From Promineifilum sp. (GTDB lineage: Bacteria > Chloroflexota > Anaerolineae > Promineifilales > Promineifilaceae): a stretch of DNA of 64,000 nucleotides. The position numbers and the translations under genes are program-made. Numbering within the stretch: the stretch's first letter is position 1; every line of letters starts with the position of its first letter. Under the pieces are notes generated by a model. That model was not told the origin of the DNA, ran no database searches, and saw only the letters and a list, made by a program, of their open reading frames with translations. Location of the stretch: NCBI GenBank assembly GCA_020634335.1, contig JACKBY010000008.1, forward strand, positions 1-64,000, written 5' to 3'. This document shows positions 36,460 to 46,800 of the stretch, piece by piece.

Positions 36460-37503
36460 TTAGGCGGGCACGGTCGTGCGCCAGCGCAGACGGTTGTCCA
36501 GCCGGCCTTCGCTAATCAGCATCTTGATGTGATCGATGCGCCGGTAGCGCGGCCCTTCAAATTCTTCCAGTTGCAAGCCGACACGCTGGTAGGCCTCGTA
36601 GAGTTCCTGCGCGCCCTTGCGCGCCGTCCACTGCGGCTTGAATTCCGGCAGGGTGCGGGCAATTTTGCTGCTGTCGACGCGGTAGTTGCGCTTGTCGGCG
36701 CTGGCGCCCTCGGCGAATTCCACGCGGCTGTTGGGCACAACCTCGGCCACGATCTCGGCCAGTTCGCGGATGCGGTAGTTCTCTTCCGGGCGGCCGACGT
36801 TGAAGGCCTCGTTATGAACCAGCTCGCGCGGTGCATTGAGCGCGGCCACGAACGCTAGGGACATGTCCTCGATGTGGACGACCGGGCGCCACGGCGTGCC
36901 GTCACTCTTTAGATAGACCAAACCGGTCGTATAGGCCCAGGCAGTCAGGTTATTGATAACCAAATCGAAGCGCAGGCGGGGTGACACGCCGTAGGCCGTC
37001 GAACTGCGCAAGAAGGTGGGGCTGAAGCTGTCGTCGGCCAGCTTGGCGACGTCCTGCTCGACCATGACCTTGGAGCGACCGTAGGGCGTGACCGGGTTGA
37101 AGGCCGACTCCTCCGTGAGCCAGTCATCGACGCCGGCACCGTAGTTACTGCACGAGGACGAGAAAATATAGCGCTCGACGCCCACTTCCTTGCCGATCTC
37201 GGCCAGGCGAACAGACGCCTGGTGGTTGATCTCGTAGGTCAGTTCGGGGTTCAAGTCGCCCAGGGGATCATTCGACAAGCCCGCCAGATGCAGGATAGCG
37301 TCGAAGCCGTCGATGTCGGCGTGGGTCACGTCGCGCACATCCTTGTTGATCGCCGGGACCGCCGCAACGGCATCCTCGTCGCCGAAGGTGGCCGCCTGAT
37401 AAAGGTTTGTATCCAGACCGACGACGTCGTGGCCCGATTTGAGAAGCATGGGCACGAGCACCGTTCCCACGTAGCCGTTATGACCTGTCACTAATACACG
37501 CAT
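36460..37503 (-). CDS. NAD-dependent sugar epimerase/dehydratase (extended SDR)
   Basis: 347 aa from ATG 37503. The Rossmann motif is VLVTGHNGYVGTVL (G7-x2-G10-x2-G13) and the catalytic site is TPYGRSKVMVEQ with Ser in SSSCSNYGAG. It acts on an NDP-sugar. By position between rfbF and the C-methyltransferase it probably works on a CDP-hexose, as an epimerase or a 4-reductase; sequence alone does not settle which. About 100 nt separates it from rfbF. Confidence 0.85.
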   Translation of the reverse strand: MRVLVTGHNGYVGTVLVPMLLKSGHDVVGLDTNLYQAATFGDEDAVAAVPAINKDVRDVTHADIDGFDAILHLAGLSNDPLGDLNPELTYEINHQASVRLAEIGKEVGVERYIFSSSCSNYGAGVDDWLTEESAFNPVTPYGRSKVMVEQDVAKLADDSFSPTFLRSSTAYGVSPRLRFDLVINNLTAWAYTTGLVYLKSDGTPWRPVVHIEDMSLAFVAALNAPRELVHNEAFNVGRPEENYRIRELAEIVAEVVPNSRVEFAEGASADKRNYRVDSSKIARTLPEFKPQWTARKGAQELYEAYQRVGLQLEEFEGPRYRRIDHIKMLISEGRLDNRLRWRTTVPA

Positions 37504-37540
37504 TGTAAATCTCTCCACTCCTAACTGATAGCCTGTGCAG

Positions 37541-37563
37541 GGGGCGGGTTTGAAACTCGCCCC
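37541..37563. repeat. Palindrome with TTTGAAAC centre
   Basis: GGGGCGGGTTT (37541-37551) pairs with AAACTCGCCCC (37553-37563) with one G-T wobble. Same core as the element at 9759-9790. Lies in the rfbF to epimerase gap and may attenuate the operon. Confidence 0.65.
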
Positions 37564-37605
37564 TTGCCGGTTATTCCGGGTGATAGACGGGCATGAAACC
37601 GGCCC

Positions 37606-38376
37606 TTACCAAGTCTTCCAGGGGGCTTCGCCGCTGTCCCACAATTTTTCCAGCACGTACTTGTCGCGCCGGGTATCCATGCATTGCCAGAAACCGTCGT
37701 GTTTGTAGGCCATCAACTCGCCGTCGGCGGCCAGGCGCTCCAGTGGCTCTTTCTCGAATTGGGTGTCGTCGCCGTCAATGTAGTCGAACACCTGCGGCTC
37801 GACGACAAAGAACGCGCCGTTGATCCAGCCTTCGGCTGTCTGGGGTTTTTCGGTGAACTCGCGGATGCGGTCGCCGTCGAACTCCATGTGGCCGTAGCGG
37901 GCGGGCGGGCGCACGGCGGTCATGGTGATCAGGCGGCCGTGATGACGATGGAAAGCCAGCAGCTTTTGCAGATCGACGGTCGAGACGCCGTCGCCCCAGG
38001 TGAGCATAAAGGTCTCATTGCCCAGGTAGGGTTGCAAGCGCTTGATGCGACCGCCGGTCATCGTGTGCAGGCCGGTATCGATCAACTCAATCGTCCAGTC
38101 CTGGATGCCGTCGGTGTCGTGGGTATCCACACGCCCGGCCTTGAGGTTGACGGTCAGATTGCTGTTCAGCGAACAGTAGTCGACCATGTAGCGCTTGATC
38201 ACCTCGCCCTTGTAGCCCAGCGCGATCACGAAATTGTTATGCCCGTAACAGGAATAATGCATCATGATGTGCCAGAGTATCGGGTGGCCGCCAATTTCCA
38301 CCATTGGTTTAGGCTTGATCTCCGTCTCTTCTGCCAGTCGCGTCCCGTGACCACCGGCCAGAATACCTACTTTCAT
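37606..38376 (-). CDS. rfbF: Glucose-1-phosphate cytidylyltransferase
   Basis: 256 aa, full length for the family. GILAGGHGTRLAEETE and IKPKPMVEIGG form the nucleotidyltransferase signature; LTWGDGVSTVDL and the EKPQTAEGWINGAFFV region are characteristic. It makes CDP-glucose from CTP and glucose-1-phosphate. The product is the substrate of the dehydratase at 16853-17980. First gene of the group epimerase, C-methyltransferase, two sulfotransferases. Confidence 0.95.
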   Translation of the reverse strand: MKVGILAGGHGTRLAEETEIKPKPMVEIGGHPILWHIMMHYSCYGHNNFVIALGYKGEVIKRYMVDYCSLNSNLTVNLKAGRVDTHDTDGIQDWTIELIDTGLHTMTGGRIKRLQPYLGNETFMLTWGDGVSTVDLQKLLAFHRHHGRLITMTAVRPPARYGHMEFDGDRIREFTEKPQTAEGWINGAFFVVEPQVFDYIDGDDTQFEKEPLERLAADGELMAYKHDGFWQCMDTRRDKYVLEKLWDSGEAPWKTW

Positions 38377-38447
38377 ACGTTGTCAACTCCTTGGACAGAT
38401 TTCAGAACCCGACCGTCTCCGGCCGGCCACCAGGCCGGCGCGTTTCC

Positions 38448-38484
38448 GATGTGAGGGGCGTCGGGTTTTCGCGCCCCTCACATC
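38448..38484. terminator. Hairpin terminator after a repeat-protein gene
   Basis: Perfect 13-bp stem GATGTGAGGGGCG (38448-38460) with 38472-38484 and an 11-nt loop. It begins 30 nt after the stop at 38515. Confidence 0.8.
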
Positions 38485-38514
38485 CATGATCGATTATCTT
38501 AGCCGGAAGCCTCG

Positions 38515-41500
38515 TTATGGTCGAATGACGAGCGGCATCATGACCGCCATGCCCTTGACCGTGATTGTCACCGTCGCGCTGCCCTGACCCGTGCCGTCGT
38601 GGGCGATGAAGGTGATGGTGTACGTGCCGGTCTGGCCGACACCCACCGGCCAGGTGAAGACGCCCGTGCCATCGCCGTTATCCACGAAGGTCGCACCGTC
38701 GGGCAGACCCTCGGCCGACAGCGTGAGCGGCTCGTCTTCAGGATCGGTTGCCGTCACGTCGAAGCTGACCACCTGGCCCACCAGGATCGATTTGTCCGGG
38801 ATGGGGGCAACGGTCGGCGGAGGATTGTCGGTGAACGTCGCCGTCACAACAGTGTCCTTTTCGATGGTGAACGTCAACGGATTCTCGGCTCCAACCAGAT
38901 CGTCGCTCCAACCGGCAAAGTAATTATTCGTTGCGGGCACGGCCCGCAGGGTAACTTCCTCGCCGCACAGGTACTCTGACTTGGCCGGGGTGATCGAGAC
39001 ATTGCCTGGCCCGACCTTGTTCACTTGCAAGGTGTGGACGTTCTGGGTGAACACGGCATTGACTGTCAGATCGTCGGTAATCGTGACGATCTCCACGGGG
39101 TTGTTACCGCTGAGCGCGCCGCCCCACTCCTTAAAGGTCCAGCACGTGCCGCCGTCGGCCACCAGGGCCACCACGTCTCCGTAGAGATAGTAATCCTTCT
39201 GTGGATCGCGGTTCACCGTGCCGCCACCGGTGACGTTGATGTCCAGATCATATTTGATCTGCTCAAACGTGGCTGTTACAGTCGTATCATCGGTGATCGT
39301 CAGCTGGGTCGAGAGGCTGGTTGACGTGACGCCGCCGCTCCAGCCGGTGAAATTCCAACCGGGCTTTAGCGTGGCGTTGAGCGTCACGACGTCGCCGTAG
39401 AGGTAGGTCGTCTTCTGGGGCGACCAGGTGACAGTTCCCCCCGTGCCCACGCCAAGGTGAACAGGATTCACGGTCAAGATATATTGCTCTTGCTCGAACT
39501 TGGCCGTGACGGTCTCGCTCTGACGCATGGTGATGGCGACGACGGGGTTCGTGCCGGTGACGCTGCCTGTCCACTCAACGAACTTCCAACCCGGTTCGGG
39601 CACGGCCGTCAGCTGGACGACGTCGTCATAGACGTAGGTCTCCTGGTCCGGACTCTTGCTGACCTTGTTACCCTGGCCGCCGACACCGTCATTCTCAATA
39701 TTAACAGTGAGTTGATATTGATCCTGGGTGAAGGTCGCGGTAACGTTTTTAGGCTCGTCGATGAGGACCGAGACGACCGGCGATGTATTGTTGACGTCGC
39801 CTGTCCAGCCGGCGAACGACCAGCCGACGTTGGCCGCGGCGGTCAGGAGCACATCCGTCCCACAGATGTAGGGCGATTGGGCAGGGTCCTTGCTAACCGT
39901 GCCGTTGCCCACCGTCGTGACGTTGATGTCTATCGGCGAACCGTCTTCGGGGATGATGGGCGCTTGCATGTTGAAGAAGTAATCGACCACAGCCTTGTGG
40001 GCGGGCTGCGTTCCGGCGCTGCCGCTGTTACCGGCGAAGAAACCGGCATTGACCACGGTCATGGGGACAGTGTGATTGCCCTTGACGACAGTCCACGTCG
40101 CGCCGTCGGACGAATAGTACCACTTCCACGTATCGCCGGTGCGCGTCACGCGCATGTAAGGCGGCGATTGAGTCAACGGGGCCAGGTCGGCCGACACGGC
40201 TTTCACCTGACCGCCGTTGTCCACGAAACGCGCGTAGAGGATAGGCCCTTTGGCCAGGGTGTACTCGAAGCCGAACCGCGCGTAGGTATCTTCGTCCTCA
40301 GTGAGGACGATACCTTGGGTCTGGCCCACCAGCGACACGGGTGAATCGAACTTGACCGCGATGTCCACGTCGCCGTTACTGGAAGACTGCATCAGACGCG
40401 GCGGGCCGCCGGGGCTATCCCAGTCGTGGGAACTGCCGCCCGGCACGCTTATTTCCAGTTGCGTACCGTTCATGAAAAGGTTGTCGTCGCCGACGTTGCT
40501 CACTTGCCAGACCCCGTCGTTCAGCTGGCAGGCGTTGAAGTCGTCGGAGAACAACTCACCGAACTCCAGCGTCGTGAATGTCTGATCGGGGCTATTGCCG
40601 GTGTTGTTCTGCTCATCGGTGGCGAACAGTTTGAAGTGATAGAGTGTGGTGGGTTGTAACCCGCGAACCTGTACGCTGTGGCTCGTCTTAAGCTCCGTGT
40701 CTTCGATCTCGCTGCCATAGCCGTTGGTCTTGCCGTATTCAATACGGGTGGTGGCCGGCTCGTTGGTCATCCAGGAGATGTTGGCTCCGATGGGCAACTC
40801 GGTGACGACGATGTCACTGATGACCGGCGGTGTGGTGTCGGGCGCGGCCGTATTGAACTTGTAGCTTGCCGGGTTCATGCAGTTGCCTTTCAAGTCACAA
40901 GCTTCTATCTCGACCGTGTATTCAGTGCTGAAGTTAAGGTTGCCCTGCTTGTAGTAGAGGCGATATTCGCCCATCACGCCTTGCAGCTTGGCCTTGTTGG
41001 TCACGTCCACGCCATTGACCCGCATGACGACGGTCGTCCAGTCCACGCCGAACAACTCGTCGCCGACGTAGGCCAGGATGGGCGACTTGACGTCAACGCC
41101 GGCCGCTCCCGGCGCGGGGCTTTGCTTGCTGACCGTGGGCGGCGCGTTGTCGACGGAACTGTTGCCGATCAAGACAAACATTGGTCCCGGTCGTTCGATG
41201 AAATGGCCGGTTCCCGACCCGCTGTAGATGTAGGTAATCTTGTTGTTACCCGGCACGAGGAAGTTTTTATTAAACGACTTGACGCCCAGGGCCCAATCGG
41301 GAGAGCCAACCGTTGAACTCGCGCCCGAATTGAGCGAGAAGTTGGGGTTGCGCCAATAGGCTCCAACCAGATAGGCGCTGGTGAACTGGGCCGGGACCGC
41401 GGGCGGCATGGTGAAGTTATAGGTGAAGCTATCGGCTTTGCTGCCGTCCATGTGTAGGGCATTATCCACGAAGTCGTGGATGATGAAGGCATTGACCGGA

Positions 41501-42492
41501 TAAGAGCGCATCAGCTTGAAATTAGCCGATTCGCCGCCGGCCGCCTCGCGCACGTTGCCGGCCGCGTCAACGACGCGGATCTTGAACTTGATGCGCGCCT
41601 GATTGGTGATATGGGCCATGTCCCAGGTGTAGCTGACGGTGGTAGCGCCGCCCTTGGGCTTTACCGTGCCGATGTGGTTGATCGTGCCGCCAGTCGCCTG
41701 GGCATTCGTGCCGCCCGGCCACCAGTTGTTGCGACCGGAGTTGTGCCAGTCGCGGAATATGCCGTCGTTGTCCTCGTCGTAGCCCTCATACCAGGCGTGG
41801 AACTCGACGTAGGCGGTGTCGGAGGAGATGTCGGCCGTCAGCTTAAGCTTGTTGTTGTTGACGGTCAACGTGCCGCCCGCGTTGGGGCCGACCGAGGTAT
41901 TGTCGTCCTCTATGGCCGTGAGCGATCCGTCCGGCGGGGTCACGTCGCTGCCGGGGCCGGCCACCAGGGGGTTGTTGTCGTTATAGTAGATGCGAATGCC
42001 GATGTCGTGGATGTGATAGCGCTTGTCGCCCCAGAAGGTCATGGTGTTCGCGCCGACATTAAATTCGGACTTATCTACCTCCATGACGGAGGGCGTGCGG
42101 CTCCAGTCGGAACCGACGGGCGGATGATAGACGTTGGCGCTATTGTTGATCTTGAACATCGCCGCCTGCGAAGTGTAGTTGCGCCACAGGTCAAGGTAGA
42201 CTTCGATCTTGACCGCGTTGGTGAAATCATCGGGCAGGGTGAAGGCGACCGTCTTGGGACACTTAACCAGCGTGTGAGGCTCCATGTACCACGAGCCGCC
42301 GTTAGAGGTGGGGGTTCCATCTTCGTTGCAACCGCCGGTAAACTGGGAATGAGGGACCCAGTATTCCTTGTAGGTCACTTCATTATCGGCCGAGAAGATA
42401 CCGGCTTCGGCAACTCTGGGCGTCATCATCACTACGCTGCCCAGTAAAACTATCGCCAAAATGGCAATTGTGATACGCGTCGCGTTTTTCAT
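38515..42492 (-). CDS. Large exported InlB-repeat/DUF1349-like protein (paralogue 2, family A)
   Basis: 1325 aa. Signal peptide (ITIAILAIVLLGSVVMM, ending AEA). Residues about 30-190 are a domain shared with the 48556 gene, with two conserved Cys (TGGC, VKCPK). A middle region (190-430) is also shared. Then a Big_5/SbsA-like Ig domain with CDLKGNC, an FN3-like domain (ISWMTNEPATTRIEYG), a DUF1349-like domain (DDFNACQLN) and five InlB repeats, the first with Cys (YICGTDV). Repeats 4 and 5 carry an extra Cys each (GGTCWTF, YLCGEEV). A cadherin/Ig-like domain (PPTVAPIPDKSILVG) precedes the tail VMMPLVIRP. GGAG lies 7 nt before the ATG. Secreted; function unknown. Confidence 0.85.
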   Translation of the reverse strand: MKNATRITIAILAIVLLGSVVMMTPRVAEAGIFSADNEVTYKEYWVPHSQFTGGCNEDGTPTSNGGSWYMEPHTLVKCPKTVAFTLPDDFTNAVKIEVYLDLWRNYTSQAAMFKINNSANVYHPPVGSDWSRTPSVMEVDKSEFNVGANTMTFWGDKRYHIHDIGIRIYYNDNNPLVAGPGSDVTPPDGSLTAIEDDNTSVGPNAGGTLTVNNNKLKLTADISSDTAYVEFHAWYEGYDEDNDGIFRDWHNSGRNNWWPGGTNAQATGGTINHIGTVKPKGGATTVSYTWDMAHITNQARIKFKIRVVDAAGNVREAAGGESANFKLMRSYPVNAFIIHDFVDNALHMDGSKADSFTYNFTMPPAVPAQFTSAYLVGAYWRNPNFSLNSGASSTVGSPDWALGVKSFNKNFLVPGNNKITYIYSGSGTGHFIERPGPMFVLIGNSSVDNAPPTVSKQSPAPGAAGVDVKSPILAYVGDELFGVDWTTVVMRVNGVDVTNKAKLQGVMGEYRLYYKQGNLNFSTEYTVEIEACDLKGNCMNPASYKFNTAAPDTTPPVISDIVVTELPIGANISWMTNEPATTRIEYGKTNGYGSEIEDTELKTSHSVQVRGLQPTTLYHFKLFATDEQNNTGNSPDQTFTTLEFGELFSDDFNACQLNDGVWQVSNVGDDNLFMNGTQLEISVPGGSSHDWDSPGGPPRLMQSSSNGDVDIAVKFDSPVSLVGQTQGIVLTEDEDTYARFGFEYTLAKGPILYARFVDNGGQVKAVSADLAPLTQSPPYMRVTRTGDTWKWYYSSDGATWTVVKGNHTVPMTVVNAGFFAGNSGSAGTQPAHKAVVDYFFNMQAPIIPEDGSPIDINVTTVGNGTVSKDPAQSPYICGTDVLLTAAANVGWSFAGWTGDVNNTSPVVSVLIDEPKNVTATFTQDQYQLTVNIENDGVGGQGNKVSKSPDQETYVYDDVVQLTAVPEPGWKFVEWTGSVTGTNPVVAITMRQSETVTAKFEQEQYILTVNPVHLGVGTGGTVTWSPQKTTYLYGDVVTLNATLKPGWNFTGWSGGVTSTSLSTQLTITDDTTVTATFEQIKYDLDINVTGGGTVNRDPQKDYYLYGDVVALVADGGTCWTFKEWGGALSGNNPVEIVTITDDLTVNAVFTQNVHTLQVNKVGPGNVSITPAKSEYLCGEEVTLRAVPATNNYFAGWSDDLVGAENPLTFTIEKDTVVTATFTDNPPPTVAPIPDKSILVGQVVSFDVTATDPEDEPLTLSAEGLPDGATFVDNGDGTGVFTWPVGVGQTGTYTITFIAHDGTGQGSATVTITVKGMAVMMPLVIRP

Positions 42493-42535
42493 TTTTGCTC
42501 CCTAGTTCAAGTAAATTGGTCTTTCCCGGAACAGG

Positions 42536-43552
42536 TTATTGGGATATAGACTCGACGGCCTTGGCCGGCAGGGGTTGCGGTGGGCGGGCCAACATGGCCC
42601 GGGCGGCTTCGGTATCGGGTAAGGGCGAGTCGACGGAGTAGATCGCATCCAGCCCGAATTGGCGCAGCATGCGGCGGGCCAACTGGCGTTGGTCGTCGGT
42701 GATGTGCTTCATCCAGCTGTCGACGCGGTTCTTGCCGGTCACGATGGCGCTGTCCGGCTTGCTCGAATTCGACGGCTTGCGCATGGCCTCATCGATAGAG
42801 GCATCCCATTCCTTGCCATAGAAATTGAACATTCGTTCGATTTCCTTTGTCGGTTCCTCGCAGAAGGACTCATAGAAGGCCAGATGCACGTCACCCGGCT
42901 CCAGTTGGGCCAGAGCGATGTAGTTCTCGACGCACCACATCCACAGACGCTTTTCAAAAAGCGTGTCGGCCGCGGCGATCTGATCACGAAATGGTTCCAG
43001 AAAATCCTCCATCAACTGCGGTTGCACCAGCAGGATGTCGTGGAGATCGATCTCCCAATCGAGTCGTGATTGCGAGAGGCACACCGCGCAGGGATGCCGC
43101 ATCAGCAGCACCACGCGCAGTCCGGGAAAATGATTGACCAGCCACTTCAGATAGAGGCTGGCCCGGATGAATTTGACCAGTCGCTTGGTCGAAACAATAC
43201 GTGTGTTGAAGCGATCGGCCCAGTCGTTACGCAGCCGGCCGGACAGCGCCAGCGCCAGCGGCTCCAGATAGGCGGGGTTGTCGTCATCGGGGCGAATGTA
43301 CTGGATGGCGTTAAAGTGGGCGAAGGCCTCGATGCGGCCGTTGCGATCCGGCTCGTCCATCAACCGATACTCATTGCGATAGTTGATGACCTCGGAGATC
43401 CAGGTCGTGCCGCTGCGCCCTGTGCCGGCCAGCACCAGAGAATCGCGGTAGTCGGATGACAAATCAAGGTAGTAACGACGGCGCATCACGTTCCTGATAT
43501 GCTCCGGATGAAATTTTCCCTTTCGTTCCTTGGTCATGTGCAACATTTTCAT
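42536..43552 (-). CDS. PAPS-dependent sulfotransferase
   Basis: 338 aa. Phosphosulfate loop LVLAGTGRSGTTWISEVI (G43-T50 core); 3'-phosphate site LLMRHPCAVCLSQSRLDW. The sequence FYESFCEEPTKEIERMFNFYG is the usual C-terminal region. No signal peptide. The gene is followed after 43 nt by the family A repeat-protein gene on the same strand, so the two may be co-expressed. Whether it acts on a glycan or on Tyr of a protein is unknown. Confidence 0.86.
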   Translation of the reverse strand: MKMLHMTKERKGKFHPEHIRNVMRRRYYLDLSSDYRDSLVLAGTGRSGTTWISEVINYRNEYRLMDEPDRNGRIEAFAHFNAIQYIRPDDDNPAYLEPLALALSGRLRNDWADRFNTRIVSTKRLVKFIRASLYLKWLVNHFPGLRVVLLMRHPCAVCLSQSRLDWEIDLHDILLVQPQLMEDFLEPFRDQIAAADTLFEKRLWMWCVENYIALAQLEPGDVHLAFYESFCEEPTKEIERMFNFYGKEWDASIDEAMRKPSNSSKPDSAIVTGKNRVDSWMKHITDDQRQLARRMLRQFGLDAIYSVDSPLPDTEAARAMLARPPQPLPAKAVESISQ

Positions 43553-43863
43553 ACGGCAAAAACTCCTGCGTGAATCTACGTGACGCGCCCGATTTCCCTT
43601 AGTTTTCTTCCATTACAAGTGGAGCCGTTCCATACCTATACAAGGCCGGATGGTTGTTTCGGGGCAATGCAACAGTGTTTGTTGCAACTATCGATGCTTT
43701 CTTTCGAAGACAGCCGGCTTTTTTGCGGCGATCTTCCCCTATTTACAGGTTAACACTACTTTCAAAAGGGTAGCCCGATAAACTTACGATGCCTCTTAAG
43801 TGCACGTGACTTGCACACATCCCCGGCCGCCTTGCTCGAGGCGGCCGGGGGCGTGCAGATGCA
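43553..43863. other. Intergenic region with possible structured leader
   Basis: 311 nt upstream of the minus-strand sulfotransferase gene. Two pairings are visible: 43668-43673 with 43681-43686 (TGCAAC/GTTGCA), and 43706-43710 with 43732-43736 (GAAGA/TCTTC) enclosing GCCG/CGGC. No coding frame looks real. It also holds the terminator of the next gene (43821-43850). Confidence 0.45.
43821..43850. terminator. 12-bp GC-rich hairpin after a repeat-protein gene
   Basis: CCCCGGCCGCCT (43821-43832) pairs with 43839-43850, loop TGCTCG. It begins 13 nt after the stop at 43864. No T-run follows, so termination efficiency is uncertain. Confidence 0.7.
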
Positions 43864-46800
43864 TCAGCGAATTGTTAATGGCAGGAAGAGCTTGATCTCC
43901 TCCAGGCGGACAAAGGTGGCTGTCACCTCGTGTCTACCGGTGATCGTCAGGAGTTGCGTGGGGTTGCTGCCGTTGAGGCCGGCGCTCCAGTTCTGGAAAC
44001 GCCAGCCCGCGGCCGGGGTGGCCTTCAACTGAACCTGCTGCCCACATGTGTAGGACGCCTGAGCGGGCACCAACGCCACCGATCCTTCGCCGATCTTCGT
44101 CACGAGGAGAGCCGGCGCGTCGGCGTCTTCGGGCGTGATGGGTTGAGCGGCATTGAAGAAGTAATCGAACAATGCCGTGTGGCCCGGCGCAGTCTGGGTG
44201 CCGGCTGGTTGAGTGGAGGCAAATATGCCAACTCGTTGCACATCCATCGAGAACTTGAAGCTGTTGCCCTTGAAGTTGACCCACTGCTCATTTTCGTCGT
44301 AGCGATAGTACATTCGGAACGTGTCGCCGTTGCGCAGCACGCGGAGGTATATCGGCGATGATGCCGGCGGCGTCAGGGCGATGTTGAACCCCTTACGACT
44401 GCTACCATTGTCCACCGCCCCAGCGAAGAAGCGCACGCCCGTGCCGTCATGATTGATGTCGACCCGCACGAACGTATCGTTGTCGGTCTCGATCAGGACG
44501 CCCTGGGTTTGAAAAGCTTTCGTCACGGGCGATTCGAGCTTGACGAAAATCTCGAAATTAGTATTGGCTACTTCCTGCACCAACCGGGCGCTATTGTTGC
44601 CGTTTTTCCATATATCGTAATCGACATCCGGCGGCACGATGATCTTCACTTGAGAGCCGGTCATCTCGTAGTCCGCCTGACCCAGCGGATCGACCCACGT
44701 CCATAGCGGATTGGGCGCGCCGCAGCCGCTGAAGTCGTCGGAAACGACGTCGCCCGGCTCGCCGAAGTTGGCGACGATATTCTTGTCGCCATCCATCAGG
44801 AGTTGATAGGGATTGTTGTTGCTGACCACATCGCCGCTCCAGCCGGTGAACACGTAGCCGGGCATGGCCGTGGCCGTCAGCGTCACCGTGGTGCCGGCAA
44901 TGAACTCCGTCCCCGGCGGATCGATGGCGACGCTGCCCGGCCCACTGGTGGTCACGTCCAGGATGTAATTGGGGGCAACGACGAAGGCGGCCGAGATGGT
45001 TTTGTTCCCGGTCATGGTGAGGATGAGCGGATTGTCCGTGCCGGAGGCGTCGCCGCCCCAGCCGCTGAACATGTAACCGAGGGCCGGCACGGGGGTCAGC
45101 GTCACTTGTTCATCCTGGGCGTAGAGATCGCGCAGGGGATCGACGGTGATCGTACCGTTGGCCGGCGGCACGATCGTCAGGCTATAGATGCCCTCCCCGG
45201 CGAAGTTAGCCGTGATCACCGTATCTTTGGTGATAGTTACGGTCGCGGGGTTATCCGTCCCCGTGTAATCGCCGCTCCAGGACACGAATTCAAACCCCGG
45301 CCCGGGCTGCGCGTCCAGCATCACTTCCTCGTTATAACCATATTCCGTTTTCGACGGAGTTGGAATAACGGTGCCGTCGCCGCCGGCGATGTTGATCGTC
45401 AGCGTATAGGTCTCGCCGGGAATGAAGGTGGCCGTGACGGTGGTGTCTTTGGTCATCGTTAGTTCGCCCGGCACGTCGTCGCCGCTCAGATCGCCGCTCC
45501 AGCCCGCGAATTTGTAACCGGGGACGGGATTGGGGGTTAGGTGAACGACTTCACCCTCATAGTACTTTTCTTTCTGCGGGCTGAGTGTCACCGTGCCTTT
45601 GTCAAGCGGATCGACGGTCCACGCGAGGGTATAGATATTGTCCTTGAAGGTGGCCGTGACGGTCTGGTCCGCGTCCATCACGACTTCCACCTGGTTGTCG
45701 GTGCCCGCCGCCGCCCCGCCCCACTCGGTGAAGCTGGCGTTGGCCCCCGGCACGGCCGTCAATACCACTTTCTGGCCGTGCGGATAGCTGGGGCCGGGCG
45801 GATCGGCATTAATCGTGCCGTCGCCGATGGGCGTCAGGGTCAAGGTGCGATTCGGCGCGGCAGCAAAGTTGCCGACCACGGTCAGGTTGCCGTTGACGGG
45901 CAACGTGAGCGGGTTTGTGGAGCCGGTAGCGCCACCCGACCAGTTGACAAACGTATTGCCCACCTCGGCTGTGGCCGTCAGCGTCACCATTTCGCCGGCG
46001 CTGTAGAACGGTTTATCGGGCGACTTGGTGACCGTGCCTGCCCCCACGGCGCTGACACTGACTGTATACTGGACATTGGGCACGAAGTTGGCCGTGACGT
46101 TCTTGGTGGCGTTCATGATCAGCTGGCCCGGAACGGCCGAGCCGGACAGATCGCCGCTCCACGAATCGAACTTGAAGCCCTCGGCCGGAACCGGCGTCAG
46201 GGAAACAGGCTCGTCGCAAGCATAGTTGTCTTTCACGACGGAGCGCGTGACAGAGCCGCTGCCGGTTGTGGTGATGTTCAGCTTGCGGTCGTTGTCTTCC
46301 GGCGTGATGGGGCTGGCCGTATTGAAGAAGTAATCGATCTTGGCCGTATGGGCGGGGTTCTGGTTGGAATTCCCGGCATAAACGCCGTAGCTGCTGACGG
46401 TCAAGGGGTAGGAAAACCCGGCGCCGAAGTTCCAGGTCGTACCATCGCTGGAATAGTGCAAATTCCACACGTCCCCCAGGCGCTTGACCCGCAAATACAT
46501 CGGCGGAGTGATGGTGATGTTGCTGTTCAATTTCTCGGTGGGCGTGCCGCCGATGAAGTAAAAGGCCTGGGCCTTGTAGCTGTTGCCGTCGTGGAGGAAA
46601 TTAAAGCGTAGATAGTTCTGTGAATCTCCCTCAATGACGATACCCTGGGCCTGATTTTTGGTGCTCATCGCCGAGTCGAATTTGACGACGAACTCAAAAT
46701 TGCCGTTTTCGGCAAATTGCATGATGCGCGGCGCATTTCGGCCGCTGGTCCACAGATCGTGGGCGGAGCCGGCCGGCACGCTGATCTCGGCGTGGCCGCC

